NCBI GenBank assembly: GCA_943787465.1
Contig: CALSMN010000005.1
Coordinates: 1-64,000, forward strand
Direction: 5' to 3'
Source of the DNA: an uncultured Bacteroidia bacterium
GTDB lineage: Bacteria > Bacteroidota > Bacteroidia > NS11-12g > UBA9320
DNA length: 64,000 nt
Numbering within the stretch: position 1 is the first letter of the stretch; each line of letters begins with the position of its first letter. A program made the translations under genes and the position numbers. The notes below the pieces were generated by a model that worked only from the letters and a program-made list of their open reading frames with translations, ran no database searches and had not been told where the DNA came from. Positions 41,063-50,602 of the stretch are shown piece after piece.

Positions 41063-41613
41063 TTTATCCAATACGAGCTTATGGTGATCCAATTTTAAGG
41101 GCTAAATGTCAGACAATTGATGTTTTTGATGGAGAACTAAATCAACTTATTGACGCGATGTATCAAACAATGGATGCTAGTGATGGTGTTGGTTTAGCTG
41201 CACCACAAATTGGAAAATCAATCCGTTTATTTATGATTGATTCAACTCATTTTTCAGAGAACAAATCAGAAGGTATACGTCAGGTATTCATTAACCCAGA
41301 AATCATAAGAGAATCGGGAGATGAATGGGCATTTGAAGAGGGATGTTTAAGCATACCTGAAATAAGAGAGGATGTTTATCGTAAACCGTCTATTCTGATG
41401 AAATATCAGACCCCTGAAGGAACAATAAGAGAAGAAGAATTCAATGGAATGACTGCTCGTGTAATTCAGCATGAGTATGATCATATCGAGGGCGTTTTAT
41501 TTATTGATCACATTTCAGCTTTTAAACGACAACTTTTGAAAGGAAAGCTAAACAACATAAGCCGGGGAAAAGTCAATGTACGTTACCGGATGAAGTTTCC
41601 AAAAAGAGGATAA
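41059..41613 (+). CDS. def: Peptide deformylase
   Basis: GVGLAAPQIGKSIRLFMID; EGCLSIPEIRE; QHEYDHIEGVLFIDHIS. Confidence 0.97.
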   Translation: MIYPIRAYGDPILRAKCQTIDVFDGELNQLIDAMYQTMDASDGVGLAAPQIGKSIRLFMIDSTHFSENKSEGIRQVFINPEIIRESGDEWAFEEGCLSIPEIREDVYRKPSILMKYQTPEGTIREEEFNGMTARVIQHEYDHIEGVLFIDHISAFKRQLLKGKLNNISRGKVNVRYRMKFPKRG

Positions 41614-42467
41614 TGCGCTCATACATTAAAATATATAGACCTATGAATATTTTTTTTATAGGGGCTTCACAATTATTTTGTGCGTATTATTTAGATCGTT
41701 TTGCTTCGCTATCCACATTATTAAATACGAGATTTTATTGGGTTTCTATCGGTACAATAGCTTGTGCATCATTTGGTTACTGGATCAATGATTTTTTTGA
41801 TAAAGAAAGAGATCTTATTAATAATAAGCAGTCCTATTTACATTTTTTACCCAAAGGTCTGGTAATTTTACATTTGATTTTTTTTGCACTTATTGGTTTG
41901 GTCTCAGGATATTTTTTAGAAATCAGGTTTTTGCTTCTTAATATTTTAACCTTATTTATTTTGCTCATATACAGTTGGAGGTTGAAGGATTTTTTATTTG
42001 TAGGTAATATATTCATCGCATTATTGAGTTTCTTGAGTATTTATTCTATCTCTTTTATATCCCCTTCAATAGATCCATTTCTATTGTATCATTACAGTAT
42101 TTTTTCGGGTTTAATTATTTTATGTAGAGAAATTATTAAAGACGCTGAAGATATAGAGGGAGATAGAGCTACAAATAGCTATACAGTTCCAATTTTGATA
42201 GGCATCAAAAAGACCAATATACTGGTTTATATTATCCTTTTACTATCCATATCGTTGTTAATATTCTCCTATTATTATCAGTCATTTTATTTTCAAGGAT
42301 ATCTGAAATATATTTTTACATCTTACATTGTTTTATTTGTTCTAATTCCGCTATACAAGGTTACACTAGATGTGAAATTTGCCAAAAATTCGCTTGACTA
42401 TTCTAAATTGAGTACAATTCTTAAATATGTAATTTTTACTGGTATTTTATCGGTTCTATTTTTTTAG
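41613..42467 (+). CDS. UbiA-family prenyltransferase (geranylgeranylglycerol-phosphate geranylgeranyltransferase-like)
   Basis: YWINDFFDKERDLINN and REIIKDAEDIEGDRATNSYTVPILIG; multi-TM. Confidence 0.88.
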   Translation: MRSYIKIYRPMNIFFIGASQLFCAYYLDRFASLSTLLNTRFYWVSIGTIACASFGYWINDFFDKERDLINNKQSYLHFLPKGLVILHLIFFALIGLVSGYFLEIRFLLLNILTLFILLIYSWRLKDFLFVGNIFIALLSFLSIYSISFISPSIDPFLLYHYSIFSGLIILCREIIKDAEDIEGDRATNSYTVPILIGIKKTNILVYIILLLSISLLIFSYYYQSFYFQGYLKYIFTSYIVLFVLIPLYKVTLDVKFAKNSLDYSKLSTILKYVIFTGILSVLFF

Positions 42468-42473
42468 ATAATT

Positions 42474-43043
42474 ATGAAAATACTCCTCGGCTCTCAATCT
42501 CCTAGAAGAAAAAAATTACTTGAACAGTTAGATATTCAATTTAAAACAGTAACTATCGAATGTGAAGAAAATTACCCAAATGCTATTAATCCAAGAGATG
42601 TAGCTGCGTATTTATCCAAAAAAAAATCGATATCTTACTCCGATTTGAATAAAGATGAACTATTAATTACAGCTGACACCGTAGTTATCATTCAAAATGA
42701 AATATTAAATAAACCCAAAGATTATAATGAGGCTAAAGAGATGTTGGAAAAATTAAGTGATAAAACACATGAGGTATATACTGGAGTCACCCTTCGATCA
42801 CTAGCAAAGCAGTCAACATTTTCAGTTCAAACTTATGTAGAACTAAATGAACTTAGTGATAAGGATATTAATTACTACATTTCAAATTTTCATCCCTTTG
42901 ATAAAGCAGGTAGTTATGGTATTCAAGATTGGATTGGCTTAAGCCATATATCTTCTATTAAAGGTTGTTATTACAATGTAATGGGTTTACCTACAAGTAT
43001 GCTATATAAACGTTTAAAAAACATTCTTGGGCGTGATGTTTAG
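42474..43043 (+). CDS. Maf family nucleotide pyrophosphatase
   Basis: ILLGSQSPRRKKLLEQL; LITADTVVIIQNEILNKPKDYNEAKEMLEKLSDKTHEVYTGVTL; FDKAGSYGIQDWIGLSHISSIKGCYYNVMGLP. Confidence 0.95.
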   Translation: MKILLGSQSPRRKKLLEQLDIQFKTVTIECEENYPNAINPRDVAAYLSKKKSISYSDLNKDELLITADTVVIIQNEILNKPKDYNEAKEMLEKLSDKTHEVYTGVTLRSLAKQSTFSVQTYVELNELSDKDINYYISNFHPFDKAGSYGIQDWIGLSHISSIKGCYYNVMGLPTSMLYKRLKNILGRDV

Positions 43044-43527
43044 ATTCATATTATTTTTTATTCTTGGTGTGTTATCATACCCCATATGTGCTCAGAATGG
43101 TAAACCATCGTTCTCCATATTAGGTGGATATGAGATAAATTATTTTGGAAAAAATGGATTAATTCACCTTCGTTTTGAACATAAAAATAATATTCTTGAA
43201 TTTGGTACAAACTATAATTTCTCTGATGGATTTTCTAATAATCCAGTTCTAGGTATCGGTATTTATTATGGTTACAAACTTGCAGAGAAAAATAAATGGT
43301 CTGCTGAATTAGGAATAGAATATCGACGTCAAAAACCATTACGAATTGTTAATATTCAAACCATTTGTTATACTTCATCCGTGGTTTATTCAATTAATGA
43401 AAATTGGAGAGCTATTTCTAGAATTGGTTACGGTGTCGCTACAGAAAGATCAGCTTCAGCTGGAAGTTTTGATCAGTTCAATAATATTACTGGTTCTGTT
43501 TCAATACTATGCGCTTATATATTTTAG
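43027..43527 (+). CDS. Hypothetical outer-membrane beta-barrel protein
   Basis: Signal peptide and beta-strand-rich 166-aa sequence ending SVSILCAYIF. Confidence 0.55.
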   Translation: MGVMFRFILFFILGVLSYPICAQNGKPSFSILGGYEINYFGKNGLIHLRFEHKNNILEFGTNYNFSDGFSNNPVLGIGIYYGYKLAEKNKWSAELGIEYRRQKPLRIVNIQTICYTSSVVYSINENWRAISRIGYGVATERSASAGSFDQFNNITGSVSILCAYIF

Positions 43528-44330
43528 TCATTATATCAAGTCTAATAGGATGTCATTCAGAGGATATTAATCCAAACGATGTGTTGATTTTGGGACATGG
43601 TGGATTAGGGTTTGATAATTTAAGTGGTCAATTTGCTCCCAATTCAGTTCCCAGTATTTCTAAAGCTCTTGATTATTATGATTTAGATGGGGTAGAAGTT
43701 GATATACAATTTACAAGAGATGGCGAATTAATGGTATATCATGATACGTATCTTGAAAATTCTACTCAATGTAAAGGTCGGGTTAATTGGCTTTTGATGG
43801 AAGAAATATCATCTTGTTATTTTAGAAAACAATTTTCGAATGAGTACAATCATGGAATTATTACCTTGGATAGTTTGATATATTGTATCAACACTCAATG
43901 GAGTGATAAATATTTCAGTTTTAATGTTAAAGATAATTTTGACGTCCCATATAGAATGGATTCATTGGGAGGATTACTTCACGAAAAATTACAAAAACTG
44001 AATTCATTGGATAAAATTTCTGTTGAATGCAATGATGCTAATTTACTTTATGCTTTAAATAGACGAAACAAGTATAACTGTTTTCTAATATCTGATATGG
44101 ACAGTATTGGCGTAGGTGATGTCATGCGCTTCAAGCTGAAGGGAATAGTTACCCGTTTTGATAAAACCAATGAACGTAGAATGCAGCAGCTAGTTGATAG
44201 TTCTAAGCAAATTATGCTATATGGATTCAAAAAAACTAGCGATTACAGAAAAATTGACTTTGAATATGTGAATGCAATTCAAACGGATAATCCTATCTTT
44301 TCTCTAAATTATCTTAGAAATAGTAGATAG
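43509..44330 (+). CDS. Glycerophosphodiester phosphodiesterase-like lipoprotein
   Basis: ILGHGGLGFDN...SISKALDYYDLDGVEVDIQFTRDGELMVYHDTYLE. Confidence 0.78.
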   Translation: MRLYILVIISSLIGCHSEDINPNDVLILGHGGLGFDNLSGQFAPNSVPSISKALDYYDLDGVEVDIQFTRDGELMVYHDTYLENSTQCKGRVNWLLMEEISSCYFRKQFSNEYNHGIITLDSLIYCINTQWSDKYFSFNVKDNFDVPYRMDSLGGLLHEKLQKLNSLDKISVECNDANLLYALNRRNKYNCFLISDMDSIGVGDVMRFKLKGIVTRFDKTNERRMQQLVDSSKQIMLYGFKKTSDYRKIDFEYVNAIQTDNPIFSLNYLRNSR

Positions 44331-44331
44331 A

Positions 44332-44865
44332 TTAACTAGCTGAAAGTCCATACGTTTTTTCGTACTCAGCAAGTTGAGCTCTTAATCTTCTCCTAGCTAC
44401 AAATATTCTTGTTTTAATTGTACCAATGGGGATGCCAATTTTTTCAGCTATTTCATGATATTTATATCCCAAAGTGTTCATTTCAAATGTAATTCTTAAA
44501 TCATCAGGTAAGCTATCAATAGCATTAGATAAATCTTGTTTGATAAATTTAGACTCACCGTTGTTGTGGGCATTGAAAGTCTTGGCATGATCAATAATGA
44601 ACTGCTCATCTTGAGTGTCCATGAATGTATTTCTTTTCGTAATTCTTCGATAGTTGTTTATAAAACTGTTACGCATGATCGTAAAAAGCCATCCTTTTAA
44701 GTTAGTGCCTTCCTGGAATTTTTTGGAGTATATAATAGCCTTCAACAACGTTTCTTGAACCAAATCATTAGCATCCTCCGTATTTTGTGTAAGCTGTAAT
44801 GCATAATTTCGGAGTATGGGTTGTAATTTATGTAATTGCGCTTCAAAGGAATTGTTATTTTTCAT
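44332..44865 (-). CDS. ECF-type RNA polymerase sigma factor
   Basis: EDANDLVQETLLKAIIYSKKFQEGTNLKGWLFTIMRNSFINNYRR; IAEKIGIPIGTIKTRIFVARRRLRAQL. Confidence 0.93.
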   Translation of the reverse strand: MKNNNSFEAQLHKLQPILRNYALQLTQNTEDANDLVQETLLKAIIYSKKFQEGTNLKGWLFTIMRNSFINNYRRITKRNTFMDTQDEQFIIDHAKTFNAHNNGESKFIKQDLSNAIDSLPDDLRITFEMNTLGYKYHEIAEKIGIPIGTIKTRIFVARRRLRAQLAEYEKTYGLSAS

Positions 44866-44884
44866 TTTGTTTAACTTTATGATG

Positions 44885-44892
44885 CAAAAGTA
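44885..44892 (-). promoter_or_regulatory. -7 box TACTTTTG (minus strand) for the sigma factor gene
   Basis: CAAAAGTA on plus, about 20 nt upstream of the start codon. Confidence 0.5.
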
Positions 44893-45090
44893 AAACAGAA
44901 TTTAAGAAAAACTAATTTTTGTTTAAAATTTATTTTAAAAAGTTAGTCAAAAACATATATTGCTGATAATCAATTAAATAAATAAATAATTTGATAAAAA
45001 ATTATCCTTTTTAGAGTCATTTGTTAGCGTTTTAGTAAAAAATCATCAAAAAACATTAAACAAAAATTATTAATGCGATGTTTGTAAGGT

Positions 45091-45501
45091 ATGATTGTTT
45101 CCGCCATTCGTATTGAACGATTTAATTCAGCACATAGACTTAATAATCCCAACTGGAGTGAACAAAAAAATCATGATTTTTATGGGTTATGTAACAACAA
45201 AAATTTTCATGGACATAATTATACACTCCACGTAAAAGTTACAGGCGAAGTTGATCCGGAAAGTGGATACTTAATTGATTTAAAGCTACTAAAAAATATA
45301 ATTAGAGAAGAAGTTATAGATAAATTCGATCATAGGAATTTGAATTTAGATGTACCTGAGTTCAATACTTTAATACCAACTGCCGAGAATATAGCTTATG
45401 TGATATGGCATAAAATTTATAACAAGTTAGATTCAAACTTAGATCTTCATATTACACTTTACGAAACAGATAGAAACTTCATAGAATACAATGGAAAATA
45501 A
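45091..45501 (+). CDS. queD: 6-pyruvoyl-tetrahydropterin synthase / 6-carboxytetrahydropterin synthase
   Basis: ERFNSAHRLNN...YGLCNNKNFHGHNYTLHVKVTGEVDPESGYLIDLKLLK...KFDHRNLN. Confidence 0.92.
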   Translation: MIVSAIRIERFNSAHRLNNPNWSEQKNHDFYGLCNNKNFHGHNYTLHVKVTGEVDPESGYLIDLKLLKNIIREEVIDKFDHRNLNLDVPEFNTLIPTAENIAYVIWHKIYNKLDSNLDLHITLYETDRNFIEYNGK

Positions 45502-46129
45502 ACATATCATTAAAATAAATTCAGCATTGGATTCTCCTACTGTTGAAGGGGCTTTTGAATTGTCGGATAAGGATAAAATTGAGAAAATAGCGGCTCATTT
45601 CAAAGCTATTATGGAGACTTTGGGTCTAGACTTGAGCGATGATAGTCTAAAAGAAACACCAAAAAGAGTAGCTAAAATGTATGTGTCTGAAATTTTTAGT
45701 GGCCTAAATCCTAACAATAAGCCTGATGTGACATTATTTGAGAATAAATATGGATACAATCAAATGTTGGTTGAAAAAAATATTTCTGTTTATTCCATGT
45801 GTGAACATCATTTTGTACCCATAATTGGGAAAGCTCACGTAGCATATATTGCCAATGGTAAAGTTATTGGATTGAGTAAGATTCATAGAATGGTGAAGTA
45901 TTTTTCCCAACGACCGCAAGTTCAAGAAAGATTGACTAAACAAATAATGGAAAATTTAAAAGAAACATTAGGTATTGAAGATGCTGCAGTTGTAATTGAT
46001 GCCAGACATATGTGTGTAGAATGCAGAGGGGTTGAGGATGTTACCTCAAATACGATTACATCTGCAATATCTGGTCAGTTTACAAAGGATACAACTCGAT
46101 CTGAGTTTTTGAGGTTTATTGGAATGTAA
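45491..46129 (+). CDS. folE: GTP cyclohydrolase I
   Basis: TPKRVAKMYVSEIFSGL; YSMCEHHFVPIIGKAHVAYIANGKVIGLSKIHRMVKYFSQRPQVQERLT; ARHMCVECRGVED. Confidence 0.97.
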   Translation: MENKHIIKINSALDSPTVEGAFELSDKDKIEKIAAHFKAIMETLGLDLSDDSLKETPKRVAKMYVSEIFSGLNPNNKPDVTLFENKYGYNQMLVEKNISVYSMCEHHFVPIIGKAHVAYIANGKVIGLSKIHRMVKYFSQRPQVQERLTKQIMENLKETLGIEDAAVVIDARHMCVECRGVEDVTSNTITSAISGQFTKDTTRSEFLRFIGM

Positions 46130-46138
46130 AAAAAAACT

Positions 46139-46810
46139 ATGATATCTGGTGAAAATATAAGTAAATTTTATGGAGAGCTACAAGTTCTAAAATCGGTCAA
46201 CATTTTAATTAAAAATAAGGAAATTGTAAGTATTACTGGACCTAGTGGTGCAGGTAAATCTACTCTTCTTCAATTATTGGGAACATTAGATGAGCCCAAT
46301 GAAGGGGTTGTTAAGTATGATGAAATAGATATCAGTGGCTACAATTCAAACCAGATGGCTAACTTTAGAAATAATACGATTGGTTTTATTTTTCAATTTC
46401 ATCATTTACTACCTGAATTTTCTGCATTAGAAAATGTTTGCATGCCTGCTTTAATAAGAGGAGAGAAAAAAAATGATGCCATTCAAAAAGCCACGGATTT
46501 ATTAACAAAACTAGATTTAAAGAATAGAATTCATCATAAACCCAATGAATTATCAGGAGGAGAACAACAACGTGTAGCTGTTGCTAGAGCTTTGATAAAT
46601 AATCCTAAGGTAATTTTTGCTGATGAACCTAGCGGAAATTTAGATACTGAAAATGCCAATGAATTGCATCGCCTATTTGTTCAATTAAGGGATGAATTAG
46701 GACAAACATTTGTTATAGTCACTCATAATAATGAGTTGGCGTCAATGGCTGACCGTATTTTGGAAATGAAAGATGGCAAAATTATAAACAGTATAACATC
46801 AAATGCCTAA
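46139..46810 (+). CDS. ABC transporter ATP-binding protein, LolD-like
   Basis: GPSGAGKSTLLQLLGTLDEP; NELSGGEQQRVAVARALINNPKVIFADEPSGNLDT. Confidence 0.93.
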   Translation: MISGENISKFYGELQVLKSVNILIKNKEIVSITGPSGAGKSTLLQLLGTLDEPNEGVVKYDEIDISGYNSNQMANFRNNTIGFIFQFHHLLPEFSALENVCMPALIRGEKKNDAIQKATDLLTKLDLKNRIHHKPNELSGGEQQRVAVARALINNPKVIFADEPSGNLDTENANELHRLFVQLRDELGQTFVIVTHNNELASMADRILEMKDGKIINSITSNA

Positions 46811-46829
46811 CCCTTCACGAAGTTTATTC

Positions 46830-46837
46830 TAAATTTG
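46830..46837 (+). promoter_or_regulatory. -7 box TAAATTTG just upstream of the RRM protein
   Basis: Exact TAnnTTTG ending 5 nt before ATG 46843. Confidence 0.5.
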
Positions 46838-46842
46838 TACTT

Positions 46843-47103
46843 ATGAATCTTATTGTAAAAAACTTGCCTACATCATACAATGCGCACTATCTAGAAATGC
46901 TATTTGAAAAATATGGAGAAGTTAGTTATGCTAAAGTGATTTATGATCGCGTAACTAAAGAACCAACTGGTACTGGATTTGTTGAATTCGCAAAAGAAAA
47001 AGATGGGGAAAAAGCAATTGAAGAGATGCATGGTAAAGAATTTCATGGCAAACAACTTGTTGTAGAGAAAGCACGACCCAGAAAGGTAAATATTTGGAGT
47101 TAA
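46843..47103 (+). CDS. RRM-domain RNA-binding protein
   Basis: LIVKNLPTSYNAHYLEMLFEKYGEVSYAKVIYDRVTKEPTGTGFVEFAKEKDGEKAIEEMHGKEFHGKQLVVEKARPR. Confidence 0.93.
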   Translation: MNLIVKNLPTSYNAHYLEMLFEKYGEVSYAKVIYDRVTKEPTGTGFVEFAKEKDGEKAIEEMHGKEFHGKQLVVEKARPRKVNIWS

Positions 47104-47122
47104 TTTGTTTAAAAATGTAAAT

Positions 47123-47156
47123 AAAAAAGGAGCATGCTAGCATGCTCCTTTTTTTG
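47123..47156. terminator. Bidirectional intrinsic terminator
   Basis: AAAAAAGGAGCATG-CTAG-CATGCTCCTTTTTT. Confidence 0.9.
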
Positions 47157-47172
47157 TATTCATAAAAAAAAT

Positions 47173-48075
47173 CTAGTAAAAACCAGAACCACCGGTAGTC
47201 TTTGCACCTGTTGCCTTTGGGTTTATACACATTACAGGTGTTCTTTGCGAACTATTGACGATCTGCTCAGCGTATGAACCAACAAATAGATCTGCTAGTT
47301 TACCCGTTTCTGATTTTGTCATAATCATGATTAAATCGGCATTAATTTCTTCAGCATATTTAATAGTGTCTTTACCCAAATGATCTGGATAAGATCGATC
47401 ATCTAAGAGATGCGATTCATATTTTACGCCATTTTTTTCAAAAATAGATTCTGCTTGATGTAAATTAGCTTTGACTTTCTTTTCAATCAATTCATCTTTT
47501 TCAAGTTCCATGAGAATATGGATAGTAGAATTATACTTTATTCCCATTTTGACAGCCCAGTCAATTTTTTGTTTACTCGTTTTTGTTAAATCAATGGGTA
47601 ATACGATTTTATCAAATCTAGGTTCCGTTTTTTTCTCCTTAACAGCTATTACAGGGATAGTAGAACTTTTTATCACGCGACTTGTGGTGCTTCCAGTAAA
47701 TTGTTCAATTCCATTTGCACCATTGGTACCCATTACAATGGTATCGCATTTACTATCCATAGCAATTTTATTGATAACTTTAAATGGTTTTCCTTCTGAT
47801 ACTAGAGTATTTACAGAAACTTTAGGCCATTTTTCCAAAATTTCTGTCTTAATATCTTCTAATTTTTTACGAACCTTATCTCTCAAAAGAGCAACTTCAC
47901 TGTCGTTAATAAATAGACTAGATAAAGTACTTTTGCTTATTACATGAAGTAATGTAATTTCACTATCAAATAAGTTAGCCATTTCGACTGCATAATATAC
48001 CGCATTAATCGAAGAATCAGAAAAATCCATAGGCACCAAGATGATGTGATCTTTAGGTGTTTTTATATCTATCAT
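47173..48075 (-). CDS. Universal stress protein, two UspA domains (start likely ATG at 48075)
   Basis: HIILVPMDFSDSSINAVYYAVEMANLFDSEITLLHV; DTIVMGTNGANGIEQFTGSTTSRVIKSSTIPVIAV; second FDKIVLPIDLTKTSKQKIDWAV. Confidence 0.9.
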   Translation of the reverse strand: MIDIKTPKDHIILVPMDFSDSSINAVYYAVEMANLFDSEITLLHVISKSTLSSLFINDSEVALLRDKVRKKLEDIKTEILEKWPKVSVNTLVSEGKPFKVINKIAMDSKCDTIVMGTNGANGIEQFTGSTTSRVIKSSTIPVIAVKEKKTEPRFDKIVLPIDLTKTSKQKIDWAVKMGIKYNSTIHILMELEKDELIEKKVKANLHQAESIFEKNGVKYESHLLDDRSYPDHLGKDTIKYAEEINADLIMIMTKSETGKLADLFVGSYAEQIVNSSQRTPVMCINPKATGAKTTGGSGFY

Positions 48076-48117
48076 AAAATTTGTTAAACTTGCTGCAAAG
48101 ATAAACACCTTTTTACC

Positions 48118-48939
48118 TTGAAACAATTCACAAATAGCGATATTATCCTTAATAAAAATGGTTCTATATACCACTTAGGATTAAAACCCGATCAAATTTA
48201 TCCAACGATCATCACAGTTGGAGATCCCGAAAGGGTTGATGATGTGTCTAAATACTTCGATTCTATTGATTATATGACTTCTAAAAGAGAATTTAAATCA
48301 GTTGGTGGACGTATTGGAAATAAATCAATGATGGTTCTATCAACAGGAATAGGGACAGACAACATAGATATTGTTCTCAACGAACTAGCTCTATTGGTTA
48401 ATTATGATTTGGCAACAGGGCAACCTCTAGCTAAACCTAAATCTTTGAATATTATTCGACTTGGCACATCTGGTAGCGTAAATCCAAATATAGAATTGAA
48501 TTCTACCGTTTATTCAAGATATGCTATTGCCTCTGATAGTTTATTTGATTTTTACAATCATTCTTTTGATACAATTTCCTATTTGGATAAAAATCTACCT
48601 GTTATCGGTTGTAGTCAAAAACTAGAAAAACAATTTTATGATTATCAACCCAGTATCACGTTAACGGCTTGTGGTTTTTATGGTCCTCAATTTAGATCAT
48701 CTAATCTAACTGCTAAATATTCGCTTGCAGATATGGGTGAGATTACCTATCAGGGAAATAAGGTTGGAAATATAGAAATGGAAACATCTGCTATTTATGG
48801 ATTATCTGGTCTTCTAGGTTTTGATTCAATTTCAATAAATGCTATTTTGGCCAATCGATTAACGGGTGAATTTAGTTTAGAACCCCATAAAATTATTGAT
48901 AAAATGATAAAAAATGCTTTGGAAACCCTATGTCTATAG
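48118..48939 (+). CDS. Nucleoside phosphorylase (uridine phosphorylase-like), TTG start
   Basis: IYHLGLKPDQIYPTIITVGDPERVDDVSKYFD; NIIRLGTSGSVNP; GNIEMETSAIYGLSGLLGF. Confidence 0.87.
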   Translation: MKQFTNSDIILNKNGSIYHLGLKPDQIYPTIITVGDPERVDDVSKYFDSIDYMTSKREFKSVGGRIGNKSMMVLSTGIGTDNIDIVLNELALLVNYDLATGQPLAKPKSLNIIRLGTSGSVNPNIELNSTVYSRYAIASDSLFDFYNHSFDTISYLDKNLPVIGCSQKLEKQFYDYQPSITLTACGFYGPQFRSSNLTAKYSLADMGEITYQGNKVGNIEMETSAIYGLSGLLGFDSISINAILANRLTGEFSLEPHKIIDKMIKNALETLCL

Positions 48940-50036
48940 AAGTTATTCAAATAATTACAAAAAAACAAATTAGTGCTTGGCATCAGTTTAGTAGGGATTT
49001 ATATAGGAGAGATAAATTTTTTATTTCACACATTGATCAGGATATAGAATCTATTTTTACGCCCTCTAAAAATTCAGCTTTTGATTCGGGTGATGCTCAA
49101 CGTTGGTTAGCTGTTAAGTCTGGCAAATATGTTGGTAGAATAGCTGCTTTTTTTTCACATAAGACTAAACAATCAGGGCTTGGTTTCTTTGATTGTGAAA
49201 ACAATCAAGATGTAGCCAATAGCCTCTTTGATACCGGAATTAATTGGCTTAAAGAAAGAGGATTTGAAAGGGTAGAGGCACCGATTAATTTTGGAGAAAG
49301 GGATAAATATTGGGGTTTGCTTGTGAAGGGTTTCGATTCACCATCGTATCAAGAGAATTATAATTTTCCGTACTATCAACATCTTTATGAAACATATGGT
49401 TTTAGAGTATGCATTGAACAAACAACAAGTATTGGAAATCCTAATCTATTTGACATATCTAAATATGAACGTTTTTGTAATCGATTGAAGATTAATAATC
49501 AGTACAGAGTGGAGCATTATTCTCATAATAATTCTGAAAAATATGTTAGCGATTTTGTAACCATTTACAATGATGCCTGGCAACATCATGCTCATTTTGT
49601 CCCATTTACAGTAGAACGTATTCGTGTTTTGTTTAAAGAAATGAAATTAATCATACGAGAGGAATATTTAGTTTTTCTATACAATGGCGATATTCCGATT
49701 GGATTTTACTTAAGTATTATTGAATTGAATCAATTATTTAAACATGTCAATGGAAATATGAATTGGTGGGGAAAATTAAAATTTTACTATCATTTAAAGA
49801 CTCAGAAAATAACTAAAATAAGAGGGATTATCTTTGGTGTAACACAAGCATATCAAAATAAAGGACTATATGCTTTAATGATTATGGATGTATACAATTC
49901 CATGATGAATGACCCTCATATACATAGCTCAGAACTAGCATGGATAGGTGATTTTAATCCTAAAATGCATGCATTATTTAAAAATTTAAATGCCATACCA
50001 TCTAAAGTCCATTATACCTACGAAAAACTTTTATAA
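48930..50036 (+). CDS. GNAT-superfamily-like protein
   Basis: QFSRDLYRRDKFFISHIDQDIESIFTPSKNSAFDSGDAQRWLAVKSGKYVGRIAAFFSH; FGVTQAYQNKGLYALMIMDVYN. Confidence 0.78.
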   Translation: MSIEVIQIITKKQISAWHQFSRDLYRRDKFFISHIDQDIESIFTPSKNSAFDSGDAQRWLAVKSGKYVGRIAAFFSHKTKQSGLGFFDCENNQDVANSLFDTGINWLKERGFERVEAPINFGERDKYWGLLVKGFDSPSYQENYNFPYYQHLYETYGFRVCIEQTTSIGNPNLFDISKYERFCNRLKINNQYRVEHYSHNNSEKYVSDFVTIYNDAWQHHAHFVPFTVERIRVLFKEMKLIIREEYLVFLYNGDIPIGFYLSIIELNQLFKHVNGNMNWWGKLKFYYHLKTQKITKIRGIIFGVTQAYQNKGLYALMIMDVYNSMMNDPHIHSSELAWIGDFNPKMHALFKNLNAIPSKVHYTYEKLL

Positions 50037-50064
50037 TAATGTTTGTGTTAGATTTATAAAATTT

Positions 50065-50072
50065 TACATTTG
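50065..50072 (+). promoter_or_regulatory. Promoter of tRNA-Lys
   Basis: TTG (50043-50045) - 19 nt - TACATTTG. Confidence 0.6.
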
Positions 50073-50091
50073 CAGCCGCGAAAGCGGAAAT

Positions 50092-50167
50092 GATTCCTTA
50101 GCTCAGCTGGTAGAGCATTACACTTTTAATGTAGTGGTCCTGGGTTCGAGTCCCAGAGGGATCACCA
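50092..50167 (+). tRNA. tRNA-Lys (TTT), 3' CCA encoded
   Basis: GATTCCT/AGGGATC acceptor; anticodon loop CTTTTAA; GGTTCGAGTCC; CCA at the 3' end. Confidence 0.96.
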
Positions 50168-50169
50168 TT

Positions 50170-50200
50170 AAAGCCTTTTCAGCAATTGAAAGGGCTTTTT
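50170..50200 (+). terminator. Intrinsic terminator after tRNA-Lys
   Basis: AAAGCCTTTTCA-GCAAT-TGAAAGGGCTTTTT. Confidence 0.75.
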
Positions 50201-50251
50201 AGTTCTTAGATAAAGTTTATTAGATTCATTCCTTTTGTCCAATATGCTTTT

Positions 50252-50301
50252 GAGGTTCAATTGGATAGTTCGCCACGGCGAATCGGCTCGTTGGGTATGA
50301 G
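50252..50301 (+). pseudogene. Decayed tRNA-Arg-like fragment (D arm and anticodon arm only)
   Basis: gGTTCAATTGGATAG...CGGCGAATCGGCTCGTTGGGT resembles aGTTCAACTGGATAG...CGGATTTCGGCTCCGAGGGT of the adjacent tRNA-Arg; no acceptor or T arm. Confidence 0.4.
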
Positions 50302-50314
50302 TTTAAAAGGAATT

Positions 50315-50391
50315 GCACTCGTAGTTCAACTGGATAGAATATCGGATTTCGGCTCCGAGGGTTAGGGGTTCGAATCCTCTCGAGTGCACCA
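50315..50391 (+). tRNA. tRNA-Arg (TCG), 3' CCA encoded
   Basis: GCACTCG/CGAGTGC acceptor; TCGGA-TTTCGGC-TCCGA anticodon arm; GGTTCGAATCC; ACCA. Confidence 0.95.
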
Positions 50392-50396
50392 GTAAT

Positions 50397-50436
50397 AAAA
50401 GCACATTTAACACTTGGTTAAATGTGCTTTTATTTT
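50397..50436 (+). terminator. Intrinsic terminator after tRNA-Arg
   Basis: AAAAGCACATTTAA-CACTTGG-TTAAATGTGCTTTTATTTTT. Confidence 0.85.
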
Positions 50437-50602
50437 TATACGTTTTTTAATTAAGTCTATTTCATAATTTTACTATGCTTCACAATTTTTAGTCAGGATT
50501 TAGACTTAGTTGGAGATAGATGTGTTCCTATACGGGCATATTAAATTATTACTTTTTAATGTTCAATTTTTTTTTTTACGCTTTCCATGTATTTTTACGG
50601 CA

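Noticed and set aside
44866-45090. Possible ncRNA or preQ1 riboswitch in the AT-rich gap before queD
   Set aside because: Only AT-rich sequence and a short AAAT-type repeat are seen; no stable stems or recognisable aptamer.
47471-47947. Plus-strand 158-aa ORF
   Set aside because: Antisense to the universal stress protein, which has clear UspA motifs.
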